Source: an uncultured Thiohalocapsa sp. (GTDB lineage Bacteria; Pseudomonadota; Gammaproteobacteria; Chromatiales; Chromatiaceae). From it: 48,970 bases of DNA. Shown here piece by piece: positions 34,876-42,251 of the stretch; positions within the stretch are counted from its first letter, which is position 1; each line of letters opens with the position of its first letter. The notes below the pieces were generated by a model. It was given only the letters and a program-made list of their open reading frames with translations. It had not been told where the DNA came from and searched no databases. Where the stretch lies: the NCBI RefSeq assembly GCF_913062725.1, contig NZ_CAJXWY010000030.1, positions 1 through 48,970 of the forward strand, read 5' to 3'. The translations under genes were made by a program, and so were the position numbers.

Positions 34876-36483
34876 TTAAGTCGGTGCGGGTTGCCTCGGC
34901 GCTTCCGGAATATCCAACAGATTCTTGATCTGCTTCTTGTAGTTGAAGCGCCGCAGAGCGCGGCGTGCGGCAGCGATGCGACGCGGATGAGACTGCTCGG
35001 TGATCTGGTTGTAGTCGGCCCAGCGGTCGAAGGCTTGAAGCGTGTATATCATCAGCTCCCTGTGCCAGCCTTGATAGGCGTCGAAGCGAGCGCTGACGAA
35101 GTCCTCGGCCGTGATAACGGCGCGCAGCCAAGCGTAGAAAAAGGGCTCGGTTTCCTGCCAGAAGGCGTCTTCGACATGGTCCAGCTTGGTGGATTTGCGG
35201 CGCGGGTCGTTGGGCGCGAACCAGGCATCCTTTAGGGCGCTGCGCAGATTGCCGAAAAAGAGACTGGCCGCCTCGATCATGTGATTGGCGGCCTCGTCGA
35301 TGACTGCGCGCTCGTCCGGGTCAATGTGGAACAATGGCAACGTGGACTCGACCCAACGGCGTGGCTTCATGTTGTCCATGTCGTAACCGAAGGCCCACAG
35401 GCGTAACCGCCAACCCTCATCGCGCAGCCTGTAGCTGGTGTCCCAGAACCGGCTGACGACTCGGGCAGGCACGCGCTTAGCAGTCTTGTCGGAGGCTTCC
35501 TGGACGAGTCCTAGCCAGTTTCGATAGCTGATGTCGCTGCGCGGATGAACAGCGCTTAGCTCGTCGTCCTTGTGCGTATAGGGGGTGAGCGTATGCTGCC
35601 AGGCACCACCGTAGTTGGTGCCATAGTTCTTGGTGCGATAGCGGGTAACGAGCGCCGGGTGCTCTGAAGCATCGATGCCACAGACACCCGCTGCCGGGCA
35701 CTCCAGATCGAGACGGATCCGCCTTGGCATGCCCCAGAACATCTGCAAAGGATGTACGTCCTCATGGGTTGTGGGCAGCTTGCCTTTCTCGCTGGTTCGG
35801 GTCGGGCCAAGCCAAGGGAAGATGTGCACAGCATCACCCGGTGTCGCCCGATAGCCGAGGGTTTCCTCATCAAGGACGTTCAGCCACAGGGTCTGCCACA
35901 GCGTTGGTTGTTGCCCATCGTCTTCTGGGGCGGCGACCACGAGGGTCGTCAGCGGCCCGCCTCCGCGCAGCGATGTGCGATGGCCCGCACCGCCGGATGG
36001 CGCATTCGTTTGCAGGGTATACAGCGCTAATGCGGCCATCGCCGGGCTGAAACCGTCTGCTGGAAAATGCTTGACGAAGTGCGTCTCGCTGCCAGCGGTA
36101 TCGATGAGCAATGCCGTGATAGGCAGGGGTGTTTGCTCACCGAGCGTGTCTTGGTCCTGCATGAATCGCGGGCCGTCACCGCCGAGTTCGAAGGCATGGG
36201 CGTAGGGCGCAAACGCACGCCGTAGGGTCGCTGGGTCAGGCGGAGACTCCAGGCGGTCGAACCATTCATCAGCATCTGCCGGGGCAAATGCCGTTTGTAG
36301 GAGCCCGATCAGGAACTGTGCCAGCGCACCGTTGAAGTCTGGCCGTGGTGTGTCCAAGGCAATGATCGGGTTGTTGTCGATGGATTCTGTGATCTGCCAC
36401 GGGGCAATCACCGCCGATGCGCCGTGCCCCTGGGCACGCCCGACCCGGAACCAACCGTCAATCAATAGGTTGAGCTGCATCAA
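34876..36483 (-). CDS. cse1: Cse1 (CasA/Cas8e), Cascade large subunit
   Basis: Cse1 recognises the PAM and recruits Cas3. The 535 residues start MMQLNLLIDGWFRVGR, the standard opening, and include FNGALAQFLIGLLQTAF, HFVKHFPADGFSPAMAALAL, NAPSGGAGHRTSLRGGGPLTTL and MFWGMPRRIRLD, all characteristic blocks. The C-terminal four-helix bundle follows. An unusual 79-base gap separates it from cse2, and the end has tandem stops (TAAGCTTAA). Confidence 0.96.
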   Translation of the reverse strand: MMQLNLLIDGWFRVGRAQGHGASAVIAPWQITESIDNNPIIALDTPRPDFNGALAQFLIGLLQTAFAPADADEWFDRLESPPDPATLRRAFAPYAHAFELGGDGPRFMQDQDTLGEQTPLPITALLIDTAGSETHFVKHFPADGFSPAMAALALYTLQTNAPSGGAGHRTSLRGGGPLTTLVVAAPEDDGQQPTLWQTLWLNVLDEETLGYRATPGDAVHIFPWLGPTRTSEKGKLPTTHEDVHPLQMFWGMPRRIRLDLECPAAGVCGIDASEHPALVTRYRTKNYGTNYGGAWQHTLTPYTHKDDELSAVHPRSDISYRNWLGLVQEASDKTAKRVPARVVSRFWDTSYRLRDEGWRLRLWAFGYDMDNMKPRRWVESTLPLFHIDPDERAVIDEAANHMIEAASLFFGNLRSALKDAWFAPNDPRRKSTKLDHVEDAFWQETEPFFYAWLRAVITAEDFVSARFDAYQGWHRELMIYTLQAFDRWADYNQITEQSHPRRIAAARRALRRFNYKKQIKNLLDIPEAPRQPAPT

Positions 36484-36544
36484 CTTGCCTCTGATCCAGT
36501 CTTGCGTCGTATCCCGTTGGTACTGTGCGCTGTGGGACTAGACC

Positions 36545-39235
36545 TTAGTCCGCCTTGCGCTTAGTGAGTCCCCGCTCAGCGACGTAGTCCAGCACCAGCG
36601 AACACCCGCGCACGTCGGTGACACGGGCCTCCCAGGCTCCCTCCGCCCCTGGGTGCAGAGGTAGCAGCCTACTCCAACGCCCCTTGTCCGGCACGGTGTC
36701 CTGATAGTCGAGGATGGCCTGTCGGAGCGCAGGATCAGTGGGTTCCGGTACAGCGGCGCACCAGTCGGCGTGGACCGAGACTTCGCTCATCGCCCAGTCG
36801 CGCAGGTTGCCCTCGCCCCACCAAGGGAGGAGCCGGCTGCCATCCCAGCGCGCGAGTCGCAGTCGCAGGCTCTCGTGGCCGAGACGAGTTGGCGCTTTGA
36901 TGTCGTCCCAGTAGTCGGACTCTGGGTCGGCGTAGCCGAGATCCAGCCGCAGCGCGTTGTACTTCCCCATGGTCACTGCGTTAAGTGCCTCGCCCTGCGC
37001 AGGGGCACTGGCCACTTCGACATCACTGGGCGCCTGTACCGCGTCAGCCCCATACACACTCTCGATCAAGTCGCGCACCGCTTCGGGCATGCGGATACAA
37101 CCATGCTGATGCAGGAGATAGGCGGTACGCCAGAGGCAAGCGAGGTCCTCGTAGACTTTTGTTGTGCGCGGCAGCAGGGCTGTGAGCCAGTTGCGCTGGG
37201 CGGATTCCGAGGGCGACGGGGACAGCACATGGAGATGAGGGGCCGGACGCCACCCTCGGCTATGTCTCTGGAGTCGGCCAGCGCGCTGAATAACCAGGTC
37301 CATTGGCGCCAGGTCCGTGACCATGGCGTCGAAGTCAAGGTCCAGCGACTGCTCGACCACCTGGGTTGCGACCAAGATACGGCCACAGCGCTGGTCCGCG
37401 ATGCTGTCTGGGCCGAAGTTCGCGAGCACCTGCCCTTCCTTCTCCAGGCGGTCGCCGAGAGCAAACCGGGCATGGAAGAGGTCCAACCGTTCGAGAGGCA
37501 CACCGGCAGCCTGGAGCTGCCGCCAGGCGTCGATGGCATCATCGACGCTGTTGCGCACCCAACAGGCACAGCGTCCCGCACGGTGCGCGTGGACCAATAG
37601 GTCAATCACCGCGTCTACGTCGTGTAGGAATTCGACGTGGACCGTACGTCTGACCTCGGGACGGGTGTCGACTGGAAGCTCGTCGGCGTGTTGGGCGTCA
37701 ACCCTCGTAACCAGAGGGTAGTCGGCGCTGGCAAGCTGTGTCGATGCGGTGCCAAGCCCCTCGCGGAACGCGTCCACCAATCCTTGCCGCATCTTCGTCG
37801 GCAGCGTCGCCGACAGGAGGATGGCGTGGCCTCCGATATATGCCTGGAACCTGAGCAGCGCCGCAAGGAGCTGCTGCATGTAGGCGTCGTAGGCATGCAC
37901 CTCGTCGACGATCAGCACCTTGCGGGCCAAGCCGAGCAGCCGCAGTGATTGATGCCGGGTCGGCAGCACCGCCAGCAGCGCCTGGTCGATGGTGCCGACG
38001 CCGAGGTCCGCGAGCAGGGCCTTCTTGCGATGGTCATTGATCCAGCTCGCGCGGAGGTTCGCGGCACTGCTCTCGGCAGCCGTGTAGTCGGCCTCTGCAC
38101 CCGCGGGCGGTAGGATCTCCGCGCGGTGATTCGTCTCGCGCATGAGGCGTGCTGCACTGTGGGTGAGGACCACGACAGGCTCGTCCACAAACATTCTTGC
38201 GCTCAGGCCTTGACCCGCGATTCGCCCGTGCATGGCGTTGGAGGTGGCCATCGTCGGCAATCCGAAATAGATGCCGTCGGCACCACCGCTGGCCAGAATG
38301 CGGTGCGCTGCGGTGATTCCGGCCTCCGTCTTACCCGATCCGGTGACGTCCTCGAGGATCAAGAGCTGCGGGGCTTGATGCAACTCGATCTCCGTTGTGA
38401 GTCGCTGTAGTGGCGTCGGTTGGTTGAGGTAGTGGAAGAGTTCCAGCTGACTTCGCTGCGCACCTGCTGTAGGCAACACACCGCTGCGCTCAATGGCACA
38501 CGCAGCCGCGGGCAACGCGTGGTCTTGCCAGTAAGCGTCAAGCGGCATCTCTCTGGTGACAAAGGGAAACAGTTCCCGGTTGGAGCCCAGCCAGTCGCAG
38601 AGGACCGCGACACCGGCGAGCCACCACGACGTTAACCGGGTAGCCTTGGAGAACGCCTTCGGGTCTTCGACCGCCAAGGGGCGCGACTCGAGGATCAACT
38701 CGCCGGCATCGATGCAGAAGGCCCCAGCCGCTTGCTGATCTGCTGATGTAAATAAACCAGTAGTCCTGATACCTCGCGGTTTCGGCGGCTGGCCGTGATG
38801 ACCGGTTACGGCCTGCAGCCAGTAGCCGAGGGCCCTCTTCAACGGGCGTGACCTGGTGGATTCTGCGACGAAGCGGTCGACGACGATGCGCTCTAGCAGC
38901 TCGAACCAGATCGCAGCGCCGAGGGTGTCGTGCCGGGGATGGTACTGCCGCGCCTGTGGTAGGGTGGAGGGCAGCCCCGGAAACTCCGCTCGCAAGCACT
39001 GAAAGCGGTAACTGAACTTGCCGAGATCATGCAACGCCAGCATGAAGACAAGCCAAAGCCCCAGCATCGTCTCGTTCAGCCCCAGCCGAACGGCTAACAG
39101 TTGCCGCAACCGCTCGTGACGCTCCACAAAAATCTTGCCGCAGGCGGCTACGTCCAGGGCGTGGTACGCCAACAAGTGGAACTCACCTGTCGAGCCGGCT
39201 TTACCCCAGTAGCGGAGGTATTTTTGAGAATCCAT
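36545..39235 (-). CDS. cas3: Cas3, CRISPR nuclease-helicase
   Basis: Cas3 unwinds and degrades the DNA strand displaced by Cascade. The 896 residues hold an N-terminal HD nuclease domain with His69-Asp70 (LALHDLGKFS), HPRHD near 99-103, TGHHGQ near 144-149 and DWLGSN near 214-219. The SF2 helicase part begins with Walker A TGSGKTE (298-304), a DEVH box in LIVDEVHAYDAYM, and motif VI QRAGRLQRHSRG. It is the first gene of the minus-strand cas operon and complete. Confidence 0.97.
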   Translation of the reverse strand: MDSQKYLRYWGKAGSTGEFHLLAYHALDVAACGKIFVERHERLRQLLAVRLGLNETMLGLWLVFMLALHDLGKFSYRFQCLRAEFPGLPSTLPQARQYHPRHDTLGAAIWFELLERIVVDRFVAESTRSRPLKRALGYWLQAVTGHHGQPPKPRGIRTTGLFTSADQQAAGAFCIDAGELILESRPLAVEDPKAFSKATRLTSWWLAGVAVLCDWLGSNRELFPFVTREMPLDAYWQDHALPAAACAIERSGVLPTAGAQRSQLELFHYLNQPTPLQRLTTEIELHQAPQLLILEDVTGSGKTEAGITAAHRILASGGADGIYFGLPTMATSNAMHGRIAGQGLSARMFVDEPVVVLTHSAARLMRETNHRAEILPPAGAEADYTAAESSAANLRASWINDHRKKALLADLGVGTIDQALLAVLPTRHQSLRLLGLARKVLIVDEVHAYDAYMQQLLAALLRFQAYIGGHAILLSATLPTKMRQGLVDAFREGLGTASTQLASADYPLVTRVDAQHADELPVDTRPEVRRTVHVEFLHDVDAVIDLLVHAHRAGRCACWVRNSVDDAIDAWRQLQAAGVPLERLDLFHARFALGDRLEKEGQVLANFGPDSIADQRCGRILVATQVVEQSLDLDFDAMVTDLAPMDLVIQRAGRLQRHSRGWRPAPHLHVLSPSPSESAQRNWLTALLPRTTKVYEDLACLWRTAYLLHQHGCIRMPEAVRDLIESVYGADAVQAPSDVEVASAPAQGEALNAVTMGKYNALRLDLGYADPESDYWDDIKAPTRLGHESLRLRLARWDGSRLLPWWGEGNLRDWAMSEVSVHADWCAAVPEPTDPALRQAILDYQDTVPDKGRWSRLLPLHPGAEGAWEARVTDVRGCSLVLDYVAERGLTKRKAD

Positions 39236-39382
39236 ACAATTTGAGGCTCTGTTGATCAGTGACCTGTTGTTATTCGATCGATTGGCATTAGGCCTCGACA
39301 GTCATTCACTGTGAAAATTGCCGCCGTATATCTTGCATTCGTAGCTCAAATTCATAGTTCTCGATAATCCGATTCACAAGAT
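39236..39382 (-). promoter_or_regulatory. Upstream region of cas3 with small palindromes
   Basis: This AT-rich 147-base stretch separates cas3 from the pilin stump and should hold the cas operon promoter. ACAGT (39298-39302) pairs with ACTGT (39308-39312), and TCACTGTGA (39306-39314) is a second small palindrome about 70 bases before cas3. No convincing -35/-10 pair was found. Confidence 0.4.
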
Positions 39383-39547
39383 TCAGACCTTTTGCCTCGT
39401 ACTCTCAGCGCCGTCGTGGTGCTGGGAGGTCTCGGTCGACGCGGGTTGCGCCTCAAGGTAGTGCGGGAGGGTGATCGAGGCGATGATGGCGAGGATCGCC
39501 ACCACGATGATCAGCTCAATGAGACCGAATCCGGCGCGGGGTGTCAT
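39383..39547 (-). CDS. Truncated type IV pilin-like protein
   Basis: This 54-residue product starts MTPRAG/FGLIELIIVVAILAIIASI, a complete prepilin peptidase site with Glu at +5 and most of the hydrophobic helix. After LPHYLEAQ it loses pilin character and ends after a polar stretch. Normal pilins have 130-160 residues. It could be a broken pilin gene or a minimal pilin-like peptide. It lies upstream of cas3 on the same strand. The hydrophobic-helix segment resembles the pilin at 21387-21827 in coding pattern. Confidence 0.55.
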   Translation of the reverse strand: MTPRAGFGLIELIIVVAILAIIASITLPHYLEAQPASTETSQHHDGAESTRQKV

Positions 39548-39911
39548 GCGGGCACCTGTGCTGTTGGGTTGGTCGTCATCGACTTTGGATTGGTCCGGCG
39601 GCATCGCTAAGCCGCTGCTGGGCCCTCAGCGTACGTGGTGTCCTCACGGTGGACGGTGCCTAAGGCGCTGTCAGCGTGTCTAGGTCTCCGCTCGCGTATA
39701 CAGCATAACGCCGAAGCCACGGGTATGTGCAACCCCTCTGTGTTAGCCCGCGCCGTTGCGGACAGCCCCCATGTGCGGTCTGGGAGCGACGGTTGATCAT
39801 CGTCCTCAAGGCGGTCAGCGCACAGGACTCCCGCGGTGTGTCTCACCCTGGTGACTTTCGGGGCTAGACGGGAGGGACACTGATAGACGACATCTAGGCG
39901 GCAACGCTTGT

Positions 39912-39925
39912 TTGACGTGCGTCAA
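39912..39925 (+). promoter_or_regulatory. FNR/CRP-family-like operator
   Basis: TTGAC-GTGC-GTCAA is a perfect palindrome with the arm and spacer geometry of FNR/Anr/Dnr sites (TTGAY-N4-RTCAA). It lies about 140 bases upstream of the secreted beta-helix protein. Oxygen- or NO-responsive control is a reasonable guess, not a demonstration. Confidence 0.45.
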
Positions 39926-39935
39926 GTTTATCGGT

Positions 39936-39951
39936 GTAGTAGGTGTACTAC
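39936..39951 (+). promoter_or_regulatory. Second palindrome upstream of the beta-helix gene
   Basis: GTAGTA (39936-39941) and TACTAC (39946-39951) form 6-base perfect arms around GGTG. It begins ten bases after the FNR-like site. It may be a second operator or part of the promoter region. Confidence 0.35.
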
Positions 39952-40066
39952 CCTGTGTGCGAACCACCTCGCTGCCCCTTCGCAGGTGCGTTTGTTGCGC
40001 ACATGCAGCTGCGCATCGTTCGCCCGCGCTGTTATCCAGCCCAACTAGCTTCGTTAGGAGTCGTTC

Positions 40067-41521
40067 ATGTCTCGCCCGATCCTTGTCCCCGCCGCACTCA
40101 TCGGAGCGCTGTGGTTATCCGTAACACCCTTGTCCAGCCAAGCGGAAGTCTTCTGTGTCGACACCGCCGCGGGCTTGCAGACAGCCCTCTCCACTGCGGC
40201 AATCAATGGTGAGGATGACGAGGTCAGGATCGTACAAGGTACCTATGTCGGCAACTTCGTCTATGCCAGTGCGGAGAGTTTCGACGTAGCCGTGAAGGGT
40301 GGTTGGGATAGTAGTTGCACCGATCAGGAAATAGATCCTTCTAACACCGTGCTGGACGGCAATCAGGTTAGTACGGTGCTGGCGTTGTCAACACCTGGCG
40401 CGACGGCGAACTTCCTGGTGCAGGGCTTGACGCTCAGAAATGGCGACCGTGGCAATAGTGGTGGCGGGCTGTTTGTGAAAGGTGACCGTTCCGGATCACT
40501 GACGGCGGAGTTCAACAGAATCATAGGTAACACTGCGGGCGAAGATGGCGGTGGCGTCTACTCCATATTTATCGCTATTGCTAGCTTCACGAATAACCAC
40601 ATCGAGAGCAATGTGAGTGGTCACAGTGGTGGCGGTGTCTACGTTGGCAGCGATACTCTCGCCTTCACAAATAACCGTATTGAGAGCAATGTGAGTGATC
40701 TCTCTGGTGGCGGTGTCTACGCTTTTGGTGAAATGCTCAGCTTTACCAACAATATTGTCGAGGGCAACACGAATGTTTTCTTTGGCCGCGGCGGCGGCAT
40801 CTACACTTTCGGTGATACTATACAATTCACAAATAATACCGTAATGAGTAATGCAGCCAATTATACCGGAGGTGGTATACATATCGGACGATTTAATGCC
40901 GACAACAGCGCAAAGCTCTACAATAATATATTCTGGAACAACGCTGCTGACGAAGCTGGAGATATTTATATTGAAAATGATGCAGATGATGACTTTTTCC
41001 CGTCGCCCGTTGTACTATCTCATAATAACTTCAACCAGATGCCAGGTTCGGGCTACGAAACGGACTTACCCATCATCATCGACCCTAGCAACCTTGACGC
41101 CGTCGACCCCATGTTCGTCGACCCCGATAACGGCGATCTCAGCCTCCTCCCCGACTCACCCATGATCAACGCCGGCGATCCCGAAACACCCGACCTCCCG
41201 GCCACCGACATCATCGGTAACCCTAGGGTGTTCGGCGGCGTTGTGGACATCGGCGCCTACGAATGGAGGGATGCACCGGTGCTCGATGGCGAGTGCTTCC
41301 TCGACTGGGCCGAATCGCAGTACCCCAGGCGCTTCGCACCGGCCGGCGCCGAGACCGTCGACCGATCCCCACTGTTCTATCGCGTCTACAGGCAGAGCCG
41401 CACGGCGCTGGGCTACAACGAAAACACCGCTCGGGTCTACTACCGCAACCGCGAGGGCGAGACCCGCAACATGGGCGCGCTGGAGACCTGGCTTGAACGG
41501 GCGGGCTGTCTGACGCAGTAA
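40067..41521 (+). CDS. Secreted right-handed beta-helix protein
   Basis: This 484-residue protein has a Sec signal peptide (about 1-26, ending LSSQA). A right-handed parallel beta-helix follows. Between about residues 174 and 275 there are near-tandem units of 26-28 residues starting FTNN and containing GGGVY or GGGIY. After NAGDPETPD and VVDIGAYEWR, the usual end of such helices, comes a C-terminal module (CFLDWAESQYPRRFAP, YRVYRQSRTALGY, GALETWLERAGC) often attached to exported proteobacterial proteins. The central repeats are noticeably AT-richer than the flanks. Role could be adhesion or polysaccharide binding; unknown. Confidence 0.8.
   Translation: MSRPILVPAALIGALWLSVTPLSSQAEVFCVDTAAGLQTALSTAAINGEDDEVRIVQGTYVGNFVYASAESFDVAVKGGWDSSCTDQEIDPSNTVLDGNQVSTVLALSTPGATANFLVQGLTLRNGDRGNSGGGLFVKGDRSGSLTAEFNRIIGNTAGEDGGGVYSIFIAIASFTNNHIESNVSGHSGGGVYVGSDTLAFTNNRIESNVSDLSGGGVYAFGEMLSFTNNIVEGNTNVFFGRGGGIYTFGDTIQFTNNTVMSNAANYTGGGIHIGRFNADNSAKLYNNIFWNNAADEAGDIYIENDADDDFFPSPVVLSHNNFNQMPGSGYETDLPIIIDPSNLDAVDPMFVDPDNGDLSLLPDSPMINAGDPETPDLPATDIIGNPRVFGGVVDIGAYEWRDAPVLDGECFLDWAESQYPRRFAPAGAETVDRSPLFYRVYRQSRTALGYNENTARVYYRNREGETRNMGALETWLERAGCLTQ
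40586..40900 (+). repeat. 78-84-base coding repeats in the beta-helix gene
   Basis: Units begin at about 40586, 40664, 40742 and 40826, each encoding FTNN followed by a Ser/Asn/Gly-rich turn and GGGVY-like strand. The first two are most alike (ATCGAGAGCAATGTGAGTG compared with ATTGAGAGCAATGTGAGTG), suggesting recent duplication. Confidence 0.7.
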
Positions 41522-41560
41522 CGGACGCGGTGCTGGCCGGTGCCGCCAGCACACCCCGAA

Positions 41561-41583
41561 AGCCGCTGGCATCACCAGCGGCT
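41561..41583. terminator. Hairpin between convergent genes
   Basis: AGCCGCTGG (41561-41569) and CCAGCGGCT (41575-41583) form a perfect 9-bp stem with a 5-base loop in the gap between the beta-helix gene and the convergent radC-like gene. It lacks a T-tract on either side. It may end both transcripts. Confidence 0.5.
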
Positions 41584-41627
41584 CCCAGACGACCGGGGCA
41601 TCGATAATCCCCGGCCAACTCCACCTG

Positions 41628-42143
41628 TCACAGAAGCCCACGTTCCGCAAACGAGGTCCCCTCACCCTCACCGACGATGATGTGATCGAGCACCCGGACA
41701 TCGATCAGGGACAGGGCGTCCTTCAGGCGGGTTGTGATGCGCACATCCGCCTGACTCGGCTCGGTGACCCCGGACGGGTGATTGTGCGCCAGCACCACTG
41801 CGGCGGCGTTGGCGTCCAGCACCAGGCGGACCACCTCGCGCGGATGCACACTCGCAGCGTCGATGGTGCCGCGGAACAGCTCCCGGTACTGGATGACACG
41901 GTGGCGGTTGTCCAGCAGCAGCACCGCAAAGACCTCGTAGGGCACGCCCGCGAGCCGGAGCTTGAGGTAGTCGCGGGTGGCCTGCGGATTGGTGAGCGTC
42001 TCCTGGCGGACGTGGTAGCGCGCCTCAAGACACGCGATGGCCTGCTGGACCAGCGTACGTTCATCATCGGCCAAAGCGGGTCGGCGGACCTCCTCGGGCT
42101 CGAGCGGCAATGCGAACTGGTGGGGGTTGGGATACATCGACAT
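41628..42143 (-). CDS. radC: Short RadC-like JAB/MPN domain protein
   Basis: This is a 171-residue protein of the mobile-element RadC type. It lacks the N-terminal helix-hairpin-helix region of chromosomal RadC and keeps the JAB/MPN+ domain. Glu70 ([11 protein letters not shown]), the HNHPSG motif (120-125) and Asp133 form the likely zinc site. JAB domains are metalloproteases, often isopeptidases; the substrate of RadC proteins is unknown, and a DNA repair role is doubted. GGAG lies 7 bases before ATG 42143. It is the last gene of the minus-strand CobST-like module. Confidence 0.88.
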   Translation of the reverse strand: MSMYPNPHQFALPLEPEEVRRPALADDERTLVQQAIACLEARYHVRQETLTNPQATRDYLKLRLAGVPYEVFAVLLLDNRHRVIQYRELFRGTIDAASVHPREVVRLVLDANAAAVVLAHNHPSGVTEPSQADVRITTRLKDALSLIDVRVLDHIIVGEGEGTSFAERGLL

Positions 42144-42251
42144 GCTACGTCTCCATCAAAGAACCGCAGGGACGCACGTACCCCGGGCGGGGAGCGTGAC
42201 ATCCCCGCGTGGGTGGGAAGAATGCCGGTGCGGAACCGGCGGTGTTTGTGA

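Larger units (their letters stand above)
39548..40066. other. 519-base region before the beta-helix gene
   Basis: No gene is supported; a 79-codon minus-strand frame at 39607-39846 has no recognisable features. The right-hand part contains two palindromes (39912-39925 and 39936-39951, listed separately) and a clear AGGAG ribosome site before the ATG at 40067. Confidence 0.5.

Noticed and set aside
39607..39846. 79-codon minus-strand frame between the pilin stump and the beta-helix gene
   Set aside because: No domain, no ribosome binding site, and no coding-like composition.
42224..42240. GCCGG/CCGGC hairpin between the CobT-like and radC-like genes
   Set aside because: Only five base pairs in GC-rich DNA; expected by chance.
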